Origin: Oleispirillum sp963678075
Lineage (GTDB): Bacteria; Pseudomonadota; Alphaproteobacteria; Rhodospirillales; Rhodospirillaceae
NCBI GenBank assembly: GCA_963678075.2
Contig: CAXXPK010000003.1
Coordinates: 496,001-560,000, forward strand
Length of the DNA stretch: 64,000 nucleotides
Direction of reading: 5' to 3'
Shown here: positions 17,211 to 25,222 of the stretch, piece by piece
Layout: each line of letters starts with the position of its first letter
How positions within the stretch are numbered: the stretch's first letter is position 1
Translations under genes and position numbers: made by a program
The notes under the pieces: model-generated
What the model was told of the DNA's origin: nothing
The model's input: only the letters and a program-made list of their open reading frames with translations
Database searches by the model: none

Positions 17211-19007
17211 ATGTGCGGCATTGCCGGGATCATCACGACACCCGAGGCGCGGGATATCCTCAATCGCCGCGATGCCTCCCTACAGGCGATGGCCAAGGCC
17301 CTGGCCCATCGCGGTCCCGATGGTCGGGGCGACCTGCGGCGCGATTGCGTGGCCTTCACCCACATGCGTCTGGCGATCATCGATCTGACCGGTGGCGACC
17401 AGCCGTTGCATGGGCCGGGCGGCACCGCCTTGGTCGGCAACGGCGAGATCTATAACTATCGCGAACTCCGCGCCGACCTGCCGGATGCGAATTTCTCCAC
17501 CCACTCCGATTGCGAGCCGCCGCTTTACATGTACAAGCGCGACGGCCTGGATTTCGTTTTCCACCTGCGGGGAATGTACGCGCTGGCCCTGCACGATCCG
17601 CGCGGGGAGAAGGTGGTGCTTGGTCGCGATCCGTTTGGCATCAAGCCGATGTACTACATGCCGACCCGGGTCGGCGTCGCTTTCGCCTCGGAGCCCCGCG
17701 CCCTGATCGCCGCCGATTGGGCCGAGGCGGCGGTCAATCCGGCCAAGGCGGTGGAGCTGTTGCAACTGCAGTTCACCACCGGCAAGGACACCATCTTCTC
17801 CGACATCAAGCGCCTGGCCCCTGGCGAGACCCTGCTGATCGAGAACGGTCTGGTGACGGAACATAAATACCGTTCCTGCTGGCCAACCCCGGACCCCGAG
17901 GCGGCGGCCTGGCAGACCAGCGGCGAAAAGGCGGTGGCCCGTTTCGACAAGGTGTTCGAGAACGCGGTGGATTTTCACCAGCGGTCCGATGTGCCCTACG
18001 GCATGTTCCTGTCGGGGGGCGTCGATTCCTCGGCGGTTTTGGCGATGATGGCGCGCCTGAACGCGCAGCCGGTCAGGGCGTTCACCGCCGGGTTCCCGGA
18101 AACCGGGGTCCATGACGAGCGCGCGCACGCCTGCACGGTGGCGCGCGCGGTGGGGGCGGAGCATGTCGAGGTGGCGGTGCAAGAGGCCGACTTCTGGGCC
18201 TGTCTGCCCCAAATCGTCGCGGCGATGGACGATCCGGTCGCCGACTATGCGATTGTGCCGACCTGGTTTCTGGCGCGCGAGGCGGCGAAATCGGTCAAGG
18301 TGATCCTTTCCGGCGAGGGCGGCGATGAACTGTTCGCGGGCTATGGCCGGTATCGCGGCGCGGTGCGCCCCTGGCCGTTCCGCAAGGCGATGCGGGCCAA
18401 GGGCGCGATGGACGGCCTGGGGGTGCTGCGCCAGGGCGGCGCCGCTTGGCGGCAGGGCATCGCTGCGGAGGAAAAGGCGGTGAAGCTGGCCGGGGTGCGG
18501 GGGTTGCAGGCGCAGCAGGCGCTGGATTGTCTGGATTGGCTGCCCAACGATCTTCTGACCAAGCTCGATCGCTGCCTGATGGCGCACGGGGTCGAGGGAC
18601 GGGTGCCGTTCCTGGATATGGAAATGGCGCGCTTCGCCCAGACCTTGCCGGATTCGCTTCGGGTGCACGGCAAGCTGGGGAAATACGTGATCCGGCGCTG
18701 GCTGGAAAAGCACTTGCCGCAAAGTCAGCCCTTCGCCAGGAAGCGCGGCTTCACGGTGCCGGTGGCGGAATGGATCGGCGGTCGGGCCTCGCGCTTGGGG
18801 CCGTTGGTCGCGGCGCAGGCCGGGGTGGCCGAAGTCTGCGATCCCGATGGCGTGCGCGGTCTGTTCGCGGGTTTGTCCGGCGTCAAACCGGACAAACGGG
18901 CGGGTCAGGCGGCCTGGAACCTGCTGTTCTATGCCCTGTGGCACCGCCGCCAGATCGAGGGCATATCCCCGGCGGGCGATGTCTTCGATGTCTTGGCCGC
19001 GCGCTGA
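17211..19007 (+). CDS. asnB: Asparagine synthase (glutamine-hydrolysing)
   Basis: Makes asparagine or an amidated sugar from aspartate, ATP and glutamine. 598 residues. The N-terminal Ntn glutaminase starts MCGIAGI with Cys2 as nucleophile after Met removal, and has HRGPDGRG and GEIYNYRELR. The C-terminal synthetase has the PP-loop LSGGVDSSAVLAM and ILSGEGGDELFAGYGRY. Near glycosyltransferases such enzymes may amidate uronic acids, so the role could be envelope modification rather than bulk asparagine supply. Complete. Confidence 0.93.
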   Translation: MCGIAGIITTPEARDILNRRDASLQAMAKALAHRGPDGRGDLRRDCVAFTHMRLAIIDLTGGDQPLHGPGGTALVGNGEIYNYRELRADLPDANFSTHSDCEPPLYMYKRDGLDFVFHLRGMYALALHDPRGEKVVLGRDPFGIKPMYYMPTRVGVAFASEPRALIAADWAEAAVNPAKAVELLQLQFTTGKDTIFSDIKRLAPGETLLIENGLVTEHKYRSCWPTPDPEAAAWQTSGEKAVARFDKVFENAVDFHQRSDVPYGMFLSGGVDSSAVLAMMARLNAQPVRAFTAGFPETGVHDERAHACTVARAVGAEHVEVAVQEADFWACLPQIVAAMDDPVADYAIVPTWFLAREAAKSVKVILSGEGGDELFAGYGRYRGAVRPWPFRKAMRAKGAMDGLGVLRQGGAAWRQGIAAEEKAVKLAGVRGLQAQQALDCLDWLPNDLLTKLDRCLMAHGVEGRVPFLDMEMARFAQTLPDSLRVHGKLGKYVIRRWLEKHLPQSQPFARKRGFTVPVAEWIGGRASRLGPLVAAQAGVAEVCDPDGVRGLFAGLSGVKPDKRAGQAAWNLLFYALWHRRQIEGISPAGDVFDVLAAR

Positions 19008-19064
19008 GCCGGTCCTGTATTCCGAAGACCGTTTGAAATCACCTCTCTCCGGGAAGGATAAGCC

Positions 19065-20387
19065 ATGACCGACTGCTTCGACTGGGTGCTGCGCCGTGCC
19101 GCCGTCGTCACGCCCAAGGGCGTGGACACCGTCGATATCGGGGTCAAGGACGGGCTGATCGCCGCGATCGGCACGATTCCCGTCGGGCGCGGCCAAATCG
19201 AGGAGGACCTCTCCGGCCTGACCGTGTTGCCCGGGGTGATCGATACCCAGGTGCACTTTCGCGAGCCGGGGGCCGAGCACAAGGAAGACTTGGCCTCGGG
19301 TACCGCCGCCGCCGCCCTGGGCGGGGTCACCGCGATCTTCGAAATGCCCAACACCAAGCCCGCGACGACGACGCTCGAGACCCTGGCCGACAAGGTGGCG
19401 CGCGCGACGGGGCGCGCCTGGGTGGACTTCGCGTTCTATCTGGGGGCGACGGCGGACAATGCGGGCGATCTGGAGGCGTGGAAAAACCTGCCCGGCTGTT
19501 GCGGCATCAAGGTCTTCATGGGGTCTTCCACCGGCACCCTGCTGGTGGACGATCAGGCGGCGCTGGAACGCATCTTCGCCGGCGGAAAACACCGCGTCGC
19601 GGTGCATTCCGAGGACGAAACCCGCCTGAAGGAGCGCTTTCATCTGGTCGAGGGTGGCGCCCCGGTCTCCATGCATCCGGTCTGGCGGGACGAGGAAACG
19701 GCGGTCAGGTCCACAACCCGCCTGATCGATTTGGCGCGGCGTAGCGGGCGCGCGACGCATGTGCTGCATGTCACCAGCGCCGGGGAAATGGCGATCCTGC
19801 ACCGGCGTCCCGGCAACATGACGGTCGAGGTCACGCCGCAGCATCTGACCCTGGCCGCGCCCGAGGCCTACGAACGCCTGGGAACCCTGGCGCAGATGAA
19901 CCCGCCGATCCGCGACGAATACCATCGCGATGCGTTGTGGGCGGCGATCCGGGAAGGCGTGGTGGACTGCATCGGTTCCGACCATGCGCCGCACAGCCGC
20001 GAGGAAAAGGCTCAACCCTATCCGAAAAGCCCGTCGGGAATGCCCGGCGTGCAAACCCTGGTGCCGGTGATGCTGGATCACGTCGCCGCCGGGCGCTTGG
20101 GGCTGGACGATTTCGTGCGACTGACCAGTACCCGCCCGGCCGAAATGTTCGGCATGGCCGGTCGGGGCCGGATTGTGACGGGCGGCCGCGCCGATTTCAC
20201 CGTCGTCGATTTGAAGGCGCGGCGCACCATCACCGACGACTGGATCGTCAGCAAGTGCGGTTGGACCCCCTATCATGGGATGACCGTCACCGGCTGGCCG
20301 GTGATCACCGCGATCGGCGGACGCATCGTGATGCGCGACGATGAACTGATCGACGCGCCCAAGGGCGCGCCGATCGCCTTCGCCTGA
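19065..20387 (+). CDS. pyrC: Dihydroorotase (class I, COG0044)
   Basis: Amidohydrolase of pyrimidine synthesis closing carbamoyl aspartate to dihydroorotate. 440 residues. The first metal motif reads DTQVHFREPG, with Gln in place of the first His of HxH. This variant is common in alphaproteobacterial members, which leaves some doubt about whether it is a true dihydroorotase or a close relative. Other active-site parts are present: FMGSSTGTLL, VAVHSEDE, HVTSAGEM and GSDHAPHSREEK. ATG 19065 follows GGGAAGGA. Intact; stands before the nad cluster. Confidence 0.9.
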   Translation: MTDCFDWVLRRAAVVTPKGVDTVDIGVKDGLIAAIGTIPVGRGQIEEDLSGLTVLPGVIDTQVHFREPGAEHKEDLASGTAAAALGGVTAIFEMPNTKPATTTLETLADKVARATGRAWVDFAFYLGATADNAGDLEAWKNLPGCCGIKVFMGSSTGTLLVDDQAALERIFAGGKHRVAVHSEDETRLKERFHLVEGGAPVSMHPVWRDEETAVRSTTRLIDLARRSGRATHVLHVTSAGEMAILHRRPGNMTVEVTPQHLTLAAPEAYERLGTLAQMNPPIRDEYHRDALWAAIREGVVDCIGSDHAPHSREEKAQPYPKSPSGMPGVQTLVPVMLDHVAAGRLGLDDFVRLTSTRPAEMFGMAGRGRIVTGGRADFTVVDLKARRTITDDWIVSKCGWTPYHGMTVTGWPVITAIGGRIVMRDDELIDAPKGAPIAFA

Positions 20388-20568
20388 TCGGTCACGTCTC
20401 GTCGTGTTGCCGGTTGCCGGTTTCGACGACGGCGGCGCTTCGTTCATCAAGGATCATCGTTCATTGCCGCAACGGGCTTTTCCTGTGGCGGGCTTCAAGG
20501 CTATGCTGCGCGCTCGTTGGCAACGCCGCCCCGGTGGGCGGCCTTTTCCGGGGGCGGTTGGCAGGGCA

Positions 20569-21230
20569 ATGACGGGATCACAGGTTCTTCCGGGCGGCGG
20601 CGGCTTGACCGTTGCCGATCCCCCCCCCCCCCCGCCGAACTGGTGGCGGCGATCGACCGCCTGCGCCGCGAAAGAAACGCGGTAATCCTCGCCCACTATT
20701 ACGACGACGGCGAGATTCAGGATCTTGCCGATTTTGTCGGCGATAGCCTGGATCTGTCGCGCAAGGCCGCCGCGACCGACGCCGATCCTGTTCGCTCCCG
20801 ATCGCCATCTGGGGGCATATCTTGCCGTCAAGACGGGGCGGAAGATGGTTCTCTGGCCGGGAAGCTGCCTCGTACACGAGGCGTTTTCGGAGGAGGGGTT
20901 TCTGGCCCTGAAGAGGGCGCATCCCGACGCCGTGGTTGCCGCCCACCCGGAATGTCCGGCGGCGATTCTGAAGCACGCCGATCGCGTCGGCGCGACCAGT
21001 ACCCTTTTGGCCTTCGCCACGGAGACCCCGGCGCGCACCGTGATCGTCGCCACCGAACGGCACATTCTGCATAAAATGCGCCGCGCCGCGCCGGATAAGA
21101 TGTTCCTTACGGTTCCGGCCGGCGGTGGCTGCGTGCCCGCCGAGTGTCCGCACATGGCGCACAATACCCTGGAAAAGATCTATCTCGCCTTGGCCAATGG
21201 CGGTCCGCGCATCGAAGTCGCCGAGGATCT
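20569..21230 (+). pseudogene. nadA: Quinolinate synthase A, frameshifted, internally deleted, fused to nadC
   Basis: NadA is the [4Fe-4S] enzyme condensing iminoaspartate with DHAP to quinolinate. ATG 20569 leads into a 14-C run (20620-20633) that throws the frame off; 12 or 15 C would be in frame. The N-terminal core follows (RNAVILAHYYDDGEIQDL, DSLDLSRKAAATDAD). Directly after TDAD the sequence jumps to PILFAPDRHLGAYL in another frame. Roughly 90 residues, including the segment with the first cluster cysteine, are missing. The junction lies at a shared GCCGAT. The rest is recognisable (WPGSCLVHEAFSEEG, CPHMAHNTLEKI) and runs into nadC at EVAEDL. Not functional as read. Confidence 0.88.
20620..20633 (+). 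repeat. Poly-C tract of 14 bases near the nadA start
   Basis: Fourteen consecutive C about 17 codons after the nadA ATG. With 14 C the conserved AELVAAIDRLRR stretch is out of frame with that ATG; 12 or 15 C would restore it. Such a tract can be a slippage hotspot, a phase-variable switch or a base-calling weak point. Confidence 0.85.
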
Positions 21231-22038
21231 GGGTCCCGCCGGGGTGGCGGGCGGCGACGTTACCTCTCACGCGGTGGTGCCCGAGGCGATGCGCTTTTCC
21301 GGCGTCATGGCCGCCCGTCATGCCATGGTCGTCGCCGGTCTGCCGGTGGCGGCGCGGGTGTTCGCCACGGTGTCGCCGGAAATCGTCTTCACGCCGCTTG
21401 TCGCCGATGGCAACCGGGTCGAGGCGGGGACGGCGATCGCCCGTATCGAGGGACCGGGTCGCGCCCTTCTTTCCGCCGAGCGTCCGGCCCTCAATCTGCT
21501 GCAACTGCTCTCCGGCATCGCCACCCTGACCGCCCGTTACGTCGAGGCCATCGCCGGCACCGGCGCGGAACTTCTGGATACCCGCAAGACGATTCCGGGC
21601 CTGCGGAGCTTGTCCAAGTACGCGGCGCGCATGGGCGGGGCGCGTAACCACCGCATCGGCCTTTACGACATGGTGCTGATCAAGGACAACCACCTAGCGA
21701 TCTGCGGCGGCGTGCGCGCGGCGGTGGAACGCGCCCACGCCGCAGGATATCCCAACGCGGCGGTGCGTGCCGTCGAGGTCGAATGCGATACCCTGGAACA
21801 GGTGGCCGAGGCGGTGGAGGCGGGGGCCGACATCGTGCTTCTCGACAACATGGAGCCGGAGACGCTGCGCCGCGCCGTCGCCATCGTCGCCGGGCGCTGC
21901 AAGGCCGAGGCCTTGGGCGGGGTGACCCTGGAGTCCATCCGCGCCATCGCCGAAAGCGGCGTCGATTACGTTTCCGTCGGGCGGATCACGCAATCGGCCC
22001 CCGCAGTCGATATCGGCCTCGACTGGGTCTCCTTGTGA
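21221..22038 (+). CDS. nadC: Nicotinate-nucleotide pyrophosphorylase lacking its own start, fused to nadA remnant
   Basis: Quinolinate phosphoribosyltransferase: quinolinate plus PRPP to nicotinate mononucleotide. The NadC domain is nearly complete (about 270 residues): VVAGLPVAARVF, LNLLQLLSGIAT, LLDTRKTIPGLRSL, RNHRIGLYDMVLIKDNHL, VEVECDTLEQ, VDYVSVGRITQS. The first 15-20 residues and the start codon are replaced by the NadA C-terminus: IEVAEDL of NadA merges with the EDLG that opens NadC, probably at a shared GCCGAGGATCTG-like stretch. The frame is open back through the nadA tail. Translation would need an internal start, so NadC function is uncertain but possible. Confidence 0.85.
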
Positions 22039-22064
22039 AATCCGTGGAAGGGGAAGGGGCCGCC

Positions 22065-23678
22065 ATGTCCGCATCCGTTTTACAGAAGTCCTTCGATGTG
22101 TTGATCGTCGGCAGCGGCGCCGCCGGTCTCAGTCTGGCGCTCGACTTGCTGCCCTCCGGTGTCTCCATCGCCGTGATGTGCAAGGACGAATTGCAGGAGG
22201 GCTCGTCCTTTTACGCGCAGGGCGGTATCGCGGCCGTTCTCGATGCGAGCGATTCGGTGGAGTCCCATATCGCCGATACCCTGATCGCCGGGGTGGGCCT
22301 GTGCCACGAGAACGCGGTGCGCTTCATCGTCGAGAATGCCTCTGCCGCGATTGCAAGATTGGCCGATCTGGGCGTTGCCTTCTCCCGCGAGGAAGGCGCG
22401 CGGGGATCGGACTATCACCTGACCCGCGAAGGCGGCCACAGCCACCGACGCGTCGCGCATGTGTTCGACTCGACCGGGCGGGCGGTGGAAACCACCCTGG
22501 TCGATCGCATCCGCGAGCATCCCTCGGTTACCCTGCTTGAACGTCACATCGCCATCGACGTGATCCGAGAAGAACTTCCGGGCAAGCGGTGTGGCCGGGT
22601 GACCGGCGTTTACGCTCTCGACCGCGACGGCGGCCATGTCGAGGCGATCGCCGCCCGCGTCGTGGTGCTGGCCACCGGCGGCGCCAGCAAGGTGTATCGC
22701 TTCACCTCCAACCCCGACATTGCCACCGGTGACGGCATTGCCATGGCCTGGCGCGCCGGTTGCCGCGTGGCGAACATGGAATTCACCCAGTTCCACCCCA
22801 CCTGCTTGTTCCATCCGGAGGCCAAGTCCTTTCTGGTCACCGAGGCGGTGCGTGGCGAGGGCGGGGTGCTGCGTCTGCCCGACGGCGAGCGGTTCATACC
22901 GCGCTTCGACGAACGCGCGGAACTGGCGCCGCGCGACATCGTCGCCCGCGCCATTGATCACGAGATGAAGCGCCTGGGTATTGAACACGTTTACCTGGAC
23001 ATCACGCACCGTGGCGCGGAATTCATCACCGCGCACTTTCCCTCCGTTCACCAACGCTGTTTGGAACTGGGCTTGGATATGACCAGGGAGGCGCTGCCGG
23101 TGGTGCCCGCCGCTCACTACACCTGCGACGGGGTGATGACCGATCTGCGCGGACGGACCGATGTCGAAGGGCTCTATGCCATCGGCGAGACCGCCCACAC
23201 CGGTCTGCATGGCGCCAATCGCCTGGCTTCGAGTTCGCTTTTGGAGTGTCTGGTGCTGGCGCGGGCGGCGGGGCAGGACATTGCCGCCCGCCTGGATGGG
23301 ATAGCGCCGCCGCCGCCCAAACCCTGGGACGAAAGCTGGGTCACCGATTCCGACGAGGCGGTGGTGGTCAAGCACAATTGGGCGGAATTGCGCAGCTTCA
23401 TGTGGAATTACGTCGGCATCGTACGCACCACCAGGCGGCTGAAACGGGCGAAGCATCGCATCGATCTGCTCTCCGCCGAAATCGACGACTACTACGGCGA
23501 TTTCCGCATCACCGCCGATCTGCTGGAATTGCGCAATCTGGCGGCGGTGGCTCGCTTGATCGTCCGTTCGGCGCGGAAACGACGGGAAAGCCGGGGGCTG
23601 CATTTCACCCTAGACCATCCGGGGCTCGCCCCGATCGGTGCGCCGCGAGACACGGTGCTGACGCCCAAGGGCCGCTGA
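22065..23678 (+). CDS. nadB: L-aspartate oxidase
   Basis: FAD enzyme oxidising L-aspartate to iminoaspartate, first step of de novo NAD synthesis. 537 residues from ATG 22065 with a GGGGAAGG ribosome site. FAD-binding VLIVGSGAAGLSLAL at the N-terminus, then SSFYAQGGIAAVL, ATGGASKVYRFTSNP, EFTQFHPTCL, and the capping-domain HYTCDGVMTDLRGRT with GLHGANRLASSSLLE. All canonical and intact, although its partner NadA is broken. It lies 26 bases after nadC, so the cluster was an operon nadA-nadC-nadB. Confidence 0.95.
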   Translation: MSASVLQKSFDVLIVGSGAAGLSLALDLLPSGVSIAVMCKDELQEGSSFYAQGGIAAVLDASDSVESHIADTLIAGVGLCHENAVRFIVENASAAIARLADLGVAFSREEGARGSDYHLTREGGHSHRRVAHVFDSTGRAVETTLVDRIREHPSVTLLERHIAIDVIREELPGKRCGRVTGVYALDRDGGHVEAIAARVVVLATGGASKVYRFTSNPDIATGDGIAMAWRAGCRVANMEFTQFHPTCLFHPEAKSFLVTEAVRGEGGVLRLPDGERFIPRFDERAELAPRDIVARAIDHEMKRLGIEHVYLDITHRGAEFITAHFPSVHQRCLELGLDMTREALPVVPAAHYTCDGVMTDLRGRTDVEGLYAIGETAHTGLHGANRLASSSLLECLVLARAAGQDIAARLDGIAPPPPKPWDESWVTDSDEAVVVKHNWAELRSFMWNYVGIVRTTRRLKRAKHRIDLLSAEIDDYYGDFRITADLLELRNLAAVARLIVRSARKRRESRGLHFTLDHPGLAPIGAPRDTVLTPKGR

Positions 23679-23700
23679 CCGACGGCGACTTTCTGACCGG

Positions 23701-24318
23701 TCACGCCTCATCGCGTTTCCGGTCGTCGGTTTCGGTGGGGCTGGCCGCCTTGCCGCCGATCGCTTGTCCGCCGTCCTCGCGCAGGAAGGGAAGGACCTGT
23801 TCCAGCATCGGCGTGGCGGCGTTCGCGGCATCGGCCTTCGCTGTGCGTGCCGTGGTGCCGCTGTTGGCGGTGGTGGCGCCGGTGGTTTCGGGCTCGGTGC
23901 TTTCCGCGGTCTTTTCCTCGGTCTCGCGGCGCACCGTTTCCTCGATGATCTGGCGGATCTTATCCTCGATCTTCTTACGTTCCTCGGTCGGCAGGGCGGC
24001 CAGCTGTTCCTCGGTCAGGCCCAGACCGCTCAGGATTTGCGCGCGCATCCGTTCCATCGGGGTCATCTTCATGAAGTCCAGGAACGTGTCCTCCGCGCCG
24101 GGTTCGGTGCTGGCGGTCTCTTCGACCTGACCGATGGTTTGCGCGTCGATGGCGGTGGCGGAGGCCAGGGTGCCGCCCAGGATTTGGCGAACGGTCGCGG
24201 CGCGCAGTTGCCGCGTCCATGCCGCGCCATCCGCCGCCGTCGTGCCGCCGACCGTGCCGCCGATCGCGGTCAGGGCCGATGCCGCGCCGGTGCGATCGGT
24301 TTCTGAAATGAATGTCAT
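23701..24318 (-). CDS. Hypothetical protein with DFMKMTPMERMR-type motif, 205 aa
   Basis: Function unknown. Low-complexity Ala/Thr-rich ends flank a conserved helical core near residues 80-135: FLDFMKMTPMERMRAQIL, then GLTEEQLAALP and charged helices with KIEDKIRQIIEETVRR. Similar short cores occur in many proteobacterial hypothetical proteins. No signal peptide or membrane segment; probably cytoplasmic and largely helical. Convergent with nadB, 22 bases apart. Confidence 0.7.
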   Translation of the reverse strand: MTFISETDRTGAASALTAIGGTVGGTTAADGAAWTRQLRAATVRQILGGTLASATAIDAQTIGQVEETASTEPGAEDTFLDFMKMTPMERMRAQILSGLGLTEEQLAALPTEERKKIEDKIRQIIEETVRRETEEKTAESTEPETTGATTANSGTTARTAKADAANAATPMLEQVLPFLREDGGQAIGGKAASPTETDDRKRDEA

Positions 24319-24386
24319 CGTTCAGTTCCTCCATCCGGAAACTCCGGCAAGAAAGGCCGGTCCGGTTCTCGCGCGCAGCAAATTCC

Positions 24387-24551
24387 ATGCCTGCCCAGGA
24401 TCTTGATTATCTCTTTGATGGAAAAGGATACTTCAGAGCGCCCGGAAGGCATTTCTTGCCGCTATTCCGCGAGCGGGCGGAAATTCTTGCCGCCCTGCTG
24501 GACGGGGCCGAGGGCACGGCGCGGGTGGTGCCGTTGCGGGCTGACGCCTGA
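24387..24551 (+). CDS. Possible small protein, 54 aa
   Basis: Short frame from ATG 24387 with plausible composition (LDYLFDGKGYFRAPGRHF, then AEILAALLDGAEG). No clear ribosome site and no family recognised. It lies just before hicA in the same direction. Weakly supported. Confidence 0.3.
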   Translation: MPAQDLDYLFDGKGYFRAPGRHFLPLFRERAEILAALLDGAEGTARVVPLRADA

Positions 24552-24575
24552 CACCACTTTATGGTATCAATAGAT

Positions 24576-24820
24576 ATGCAAAGTCGATACAGGAAAGCAT
24601 CTTCGCCGATCCCGTGCGGTCGAACGTCGCATGGTCCGATGTGGAGGCGCTTTTCCTCGCCGCCGGGGCGGCGGTTTCGGAAGGGCGCGGATCGCGGGTC
24701 CGGGTGAGCCTGAACGGGGTTGACGTGGTTTTCCATCGACCGCACCCGAGGAAGGAAGCCGACAAGGGTGCGTTGAAGTCGGTTTGGCGGTTTTTGAACG
24801 AGGCGGGAGTCACACCATGA
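24576..24820 (+). pseudogene. hicA: HicA-type toxin, frameshifted near the N-terminus
   Basis: HicA toxins are small mRNA-cleaving proteins neutralised by HicB. ATG 24576 gives MQSRYRK; then the frame changes and SIFADPVRSNVAWSDVEALF continues, followed by SEGRGSRVRVSLNG and FHRPHPRKEADKGALKSV. Relatives have about three more residues between RK and SIF. The gap is explained by loss of about ten bases between two GAAA(GC) copies near 24593-24598. A GTG at 24614 could still start a product lacking the first strand. The TGA overlaps the hicB ATG. Toxin probably inactive. Confidence 0.75.
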
Positions 24821-25143
24821 GCACGATGACGCACAAGGGCTATGTGGCGGCTGTGGAATTGGACGAGGGCGCGGGCTTGCTTCACGGCGAAGTGGTCAAT
24901 ACCCGCGACGTGTTGATCTTTCAGGGAACCACCGTCGAGGAACTGAAGGCCGCTTTTGCCGATACCATCGCCGATTACGAGGACTGGTGCCGCGAACGCG
25001 GTAAGGAACCGGAGCGGCCCTATTCCGGCAACTTCTCGGTGCGCATCCCGCCCGAACTCCACCGCCGAGTTGCCGCCGCCGCCGCGTCGGAGGGAAAGAG
25101 CATCAACGGCTTCATCGCGGAAACCCTGGGGCGTGTCGCCTGA
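24817..25143 (+). CDS. hicB: HicB-type antitoxin
   Basis: 108 residues from ATG 24817, which overlaps the hicA stop (ATGA). The N-terminal partially degraded RNase H-like fold has HKGYVAAVELDEGAGLLHGEV and GTTVEELKAAFADTIADY. The C-terminus is a ribbon-helix-helix DNA-binding part: SGNFSVRIPPELHRRV, then SINGFIAETL. It should bind HicA and repress its own promoter. Intact although the toxin is damaged, the order of loss expected if the antitoxin must outlast the toxin. Confidence 0.88.
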   Translation: MSTMTHKGYVAAVELDEGAGLLHGEVVNTRDVLIFQGTTVEELKAAFADTIADYEDWCRERGKEPERPYSGNFSVRIPPELHRRVAAAAASEGKSINGFIAETLGRVA

Positions 25144-25222
25144 AGGTTGGCCCTCAGAATGCGCGGCACCGCACCGCATTTCCCCGCCGATCCCTGCGGA
25201 AGCCCAAGCGGATTACTGAAGA

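Noticed and set aside
17280..20450. 1056-codon open frame antisense to asnB and pyrC
   Set aside because: Same reason; it spans two clear genes and an intergenic gap.
20569..22038. nadA-nadC as a genuine bifunctional fusion enzyme
   Set aside because: The NadA part is frameshifted and lacks ~90 core residues, so it cannot be a working fusion.
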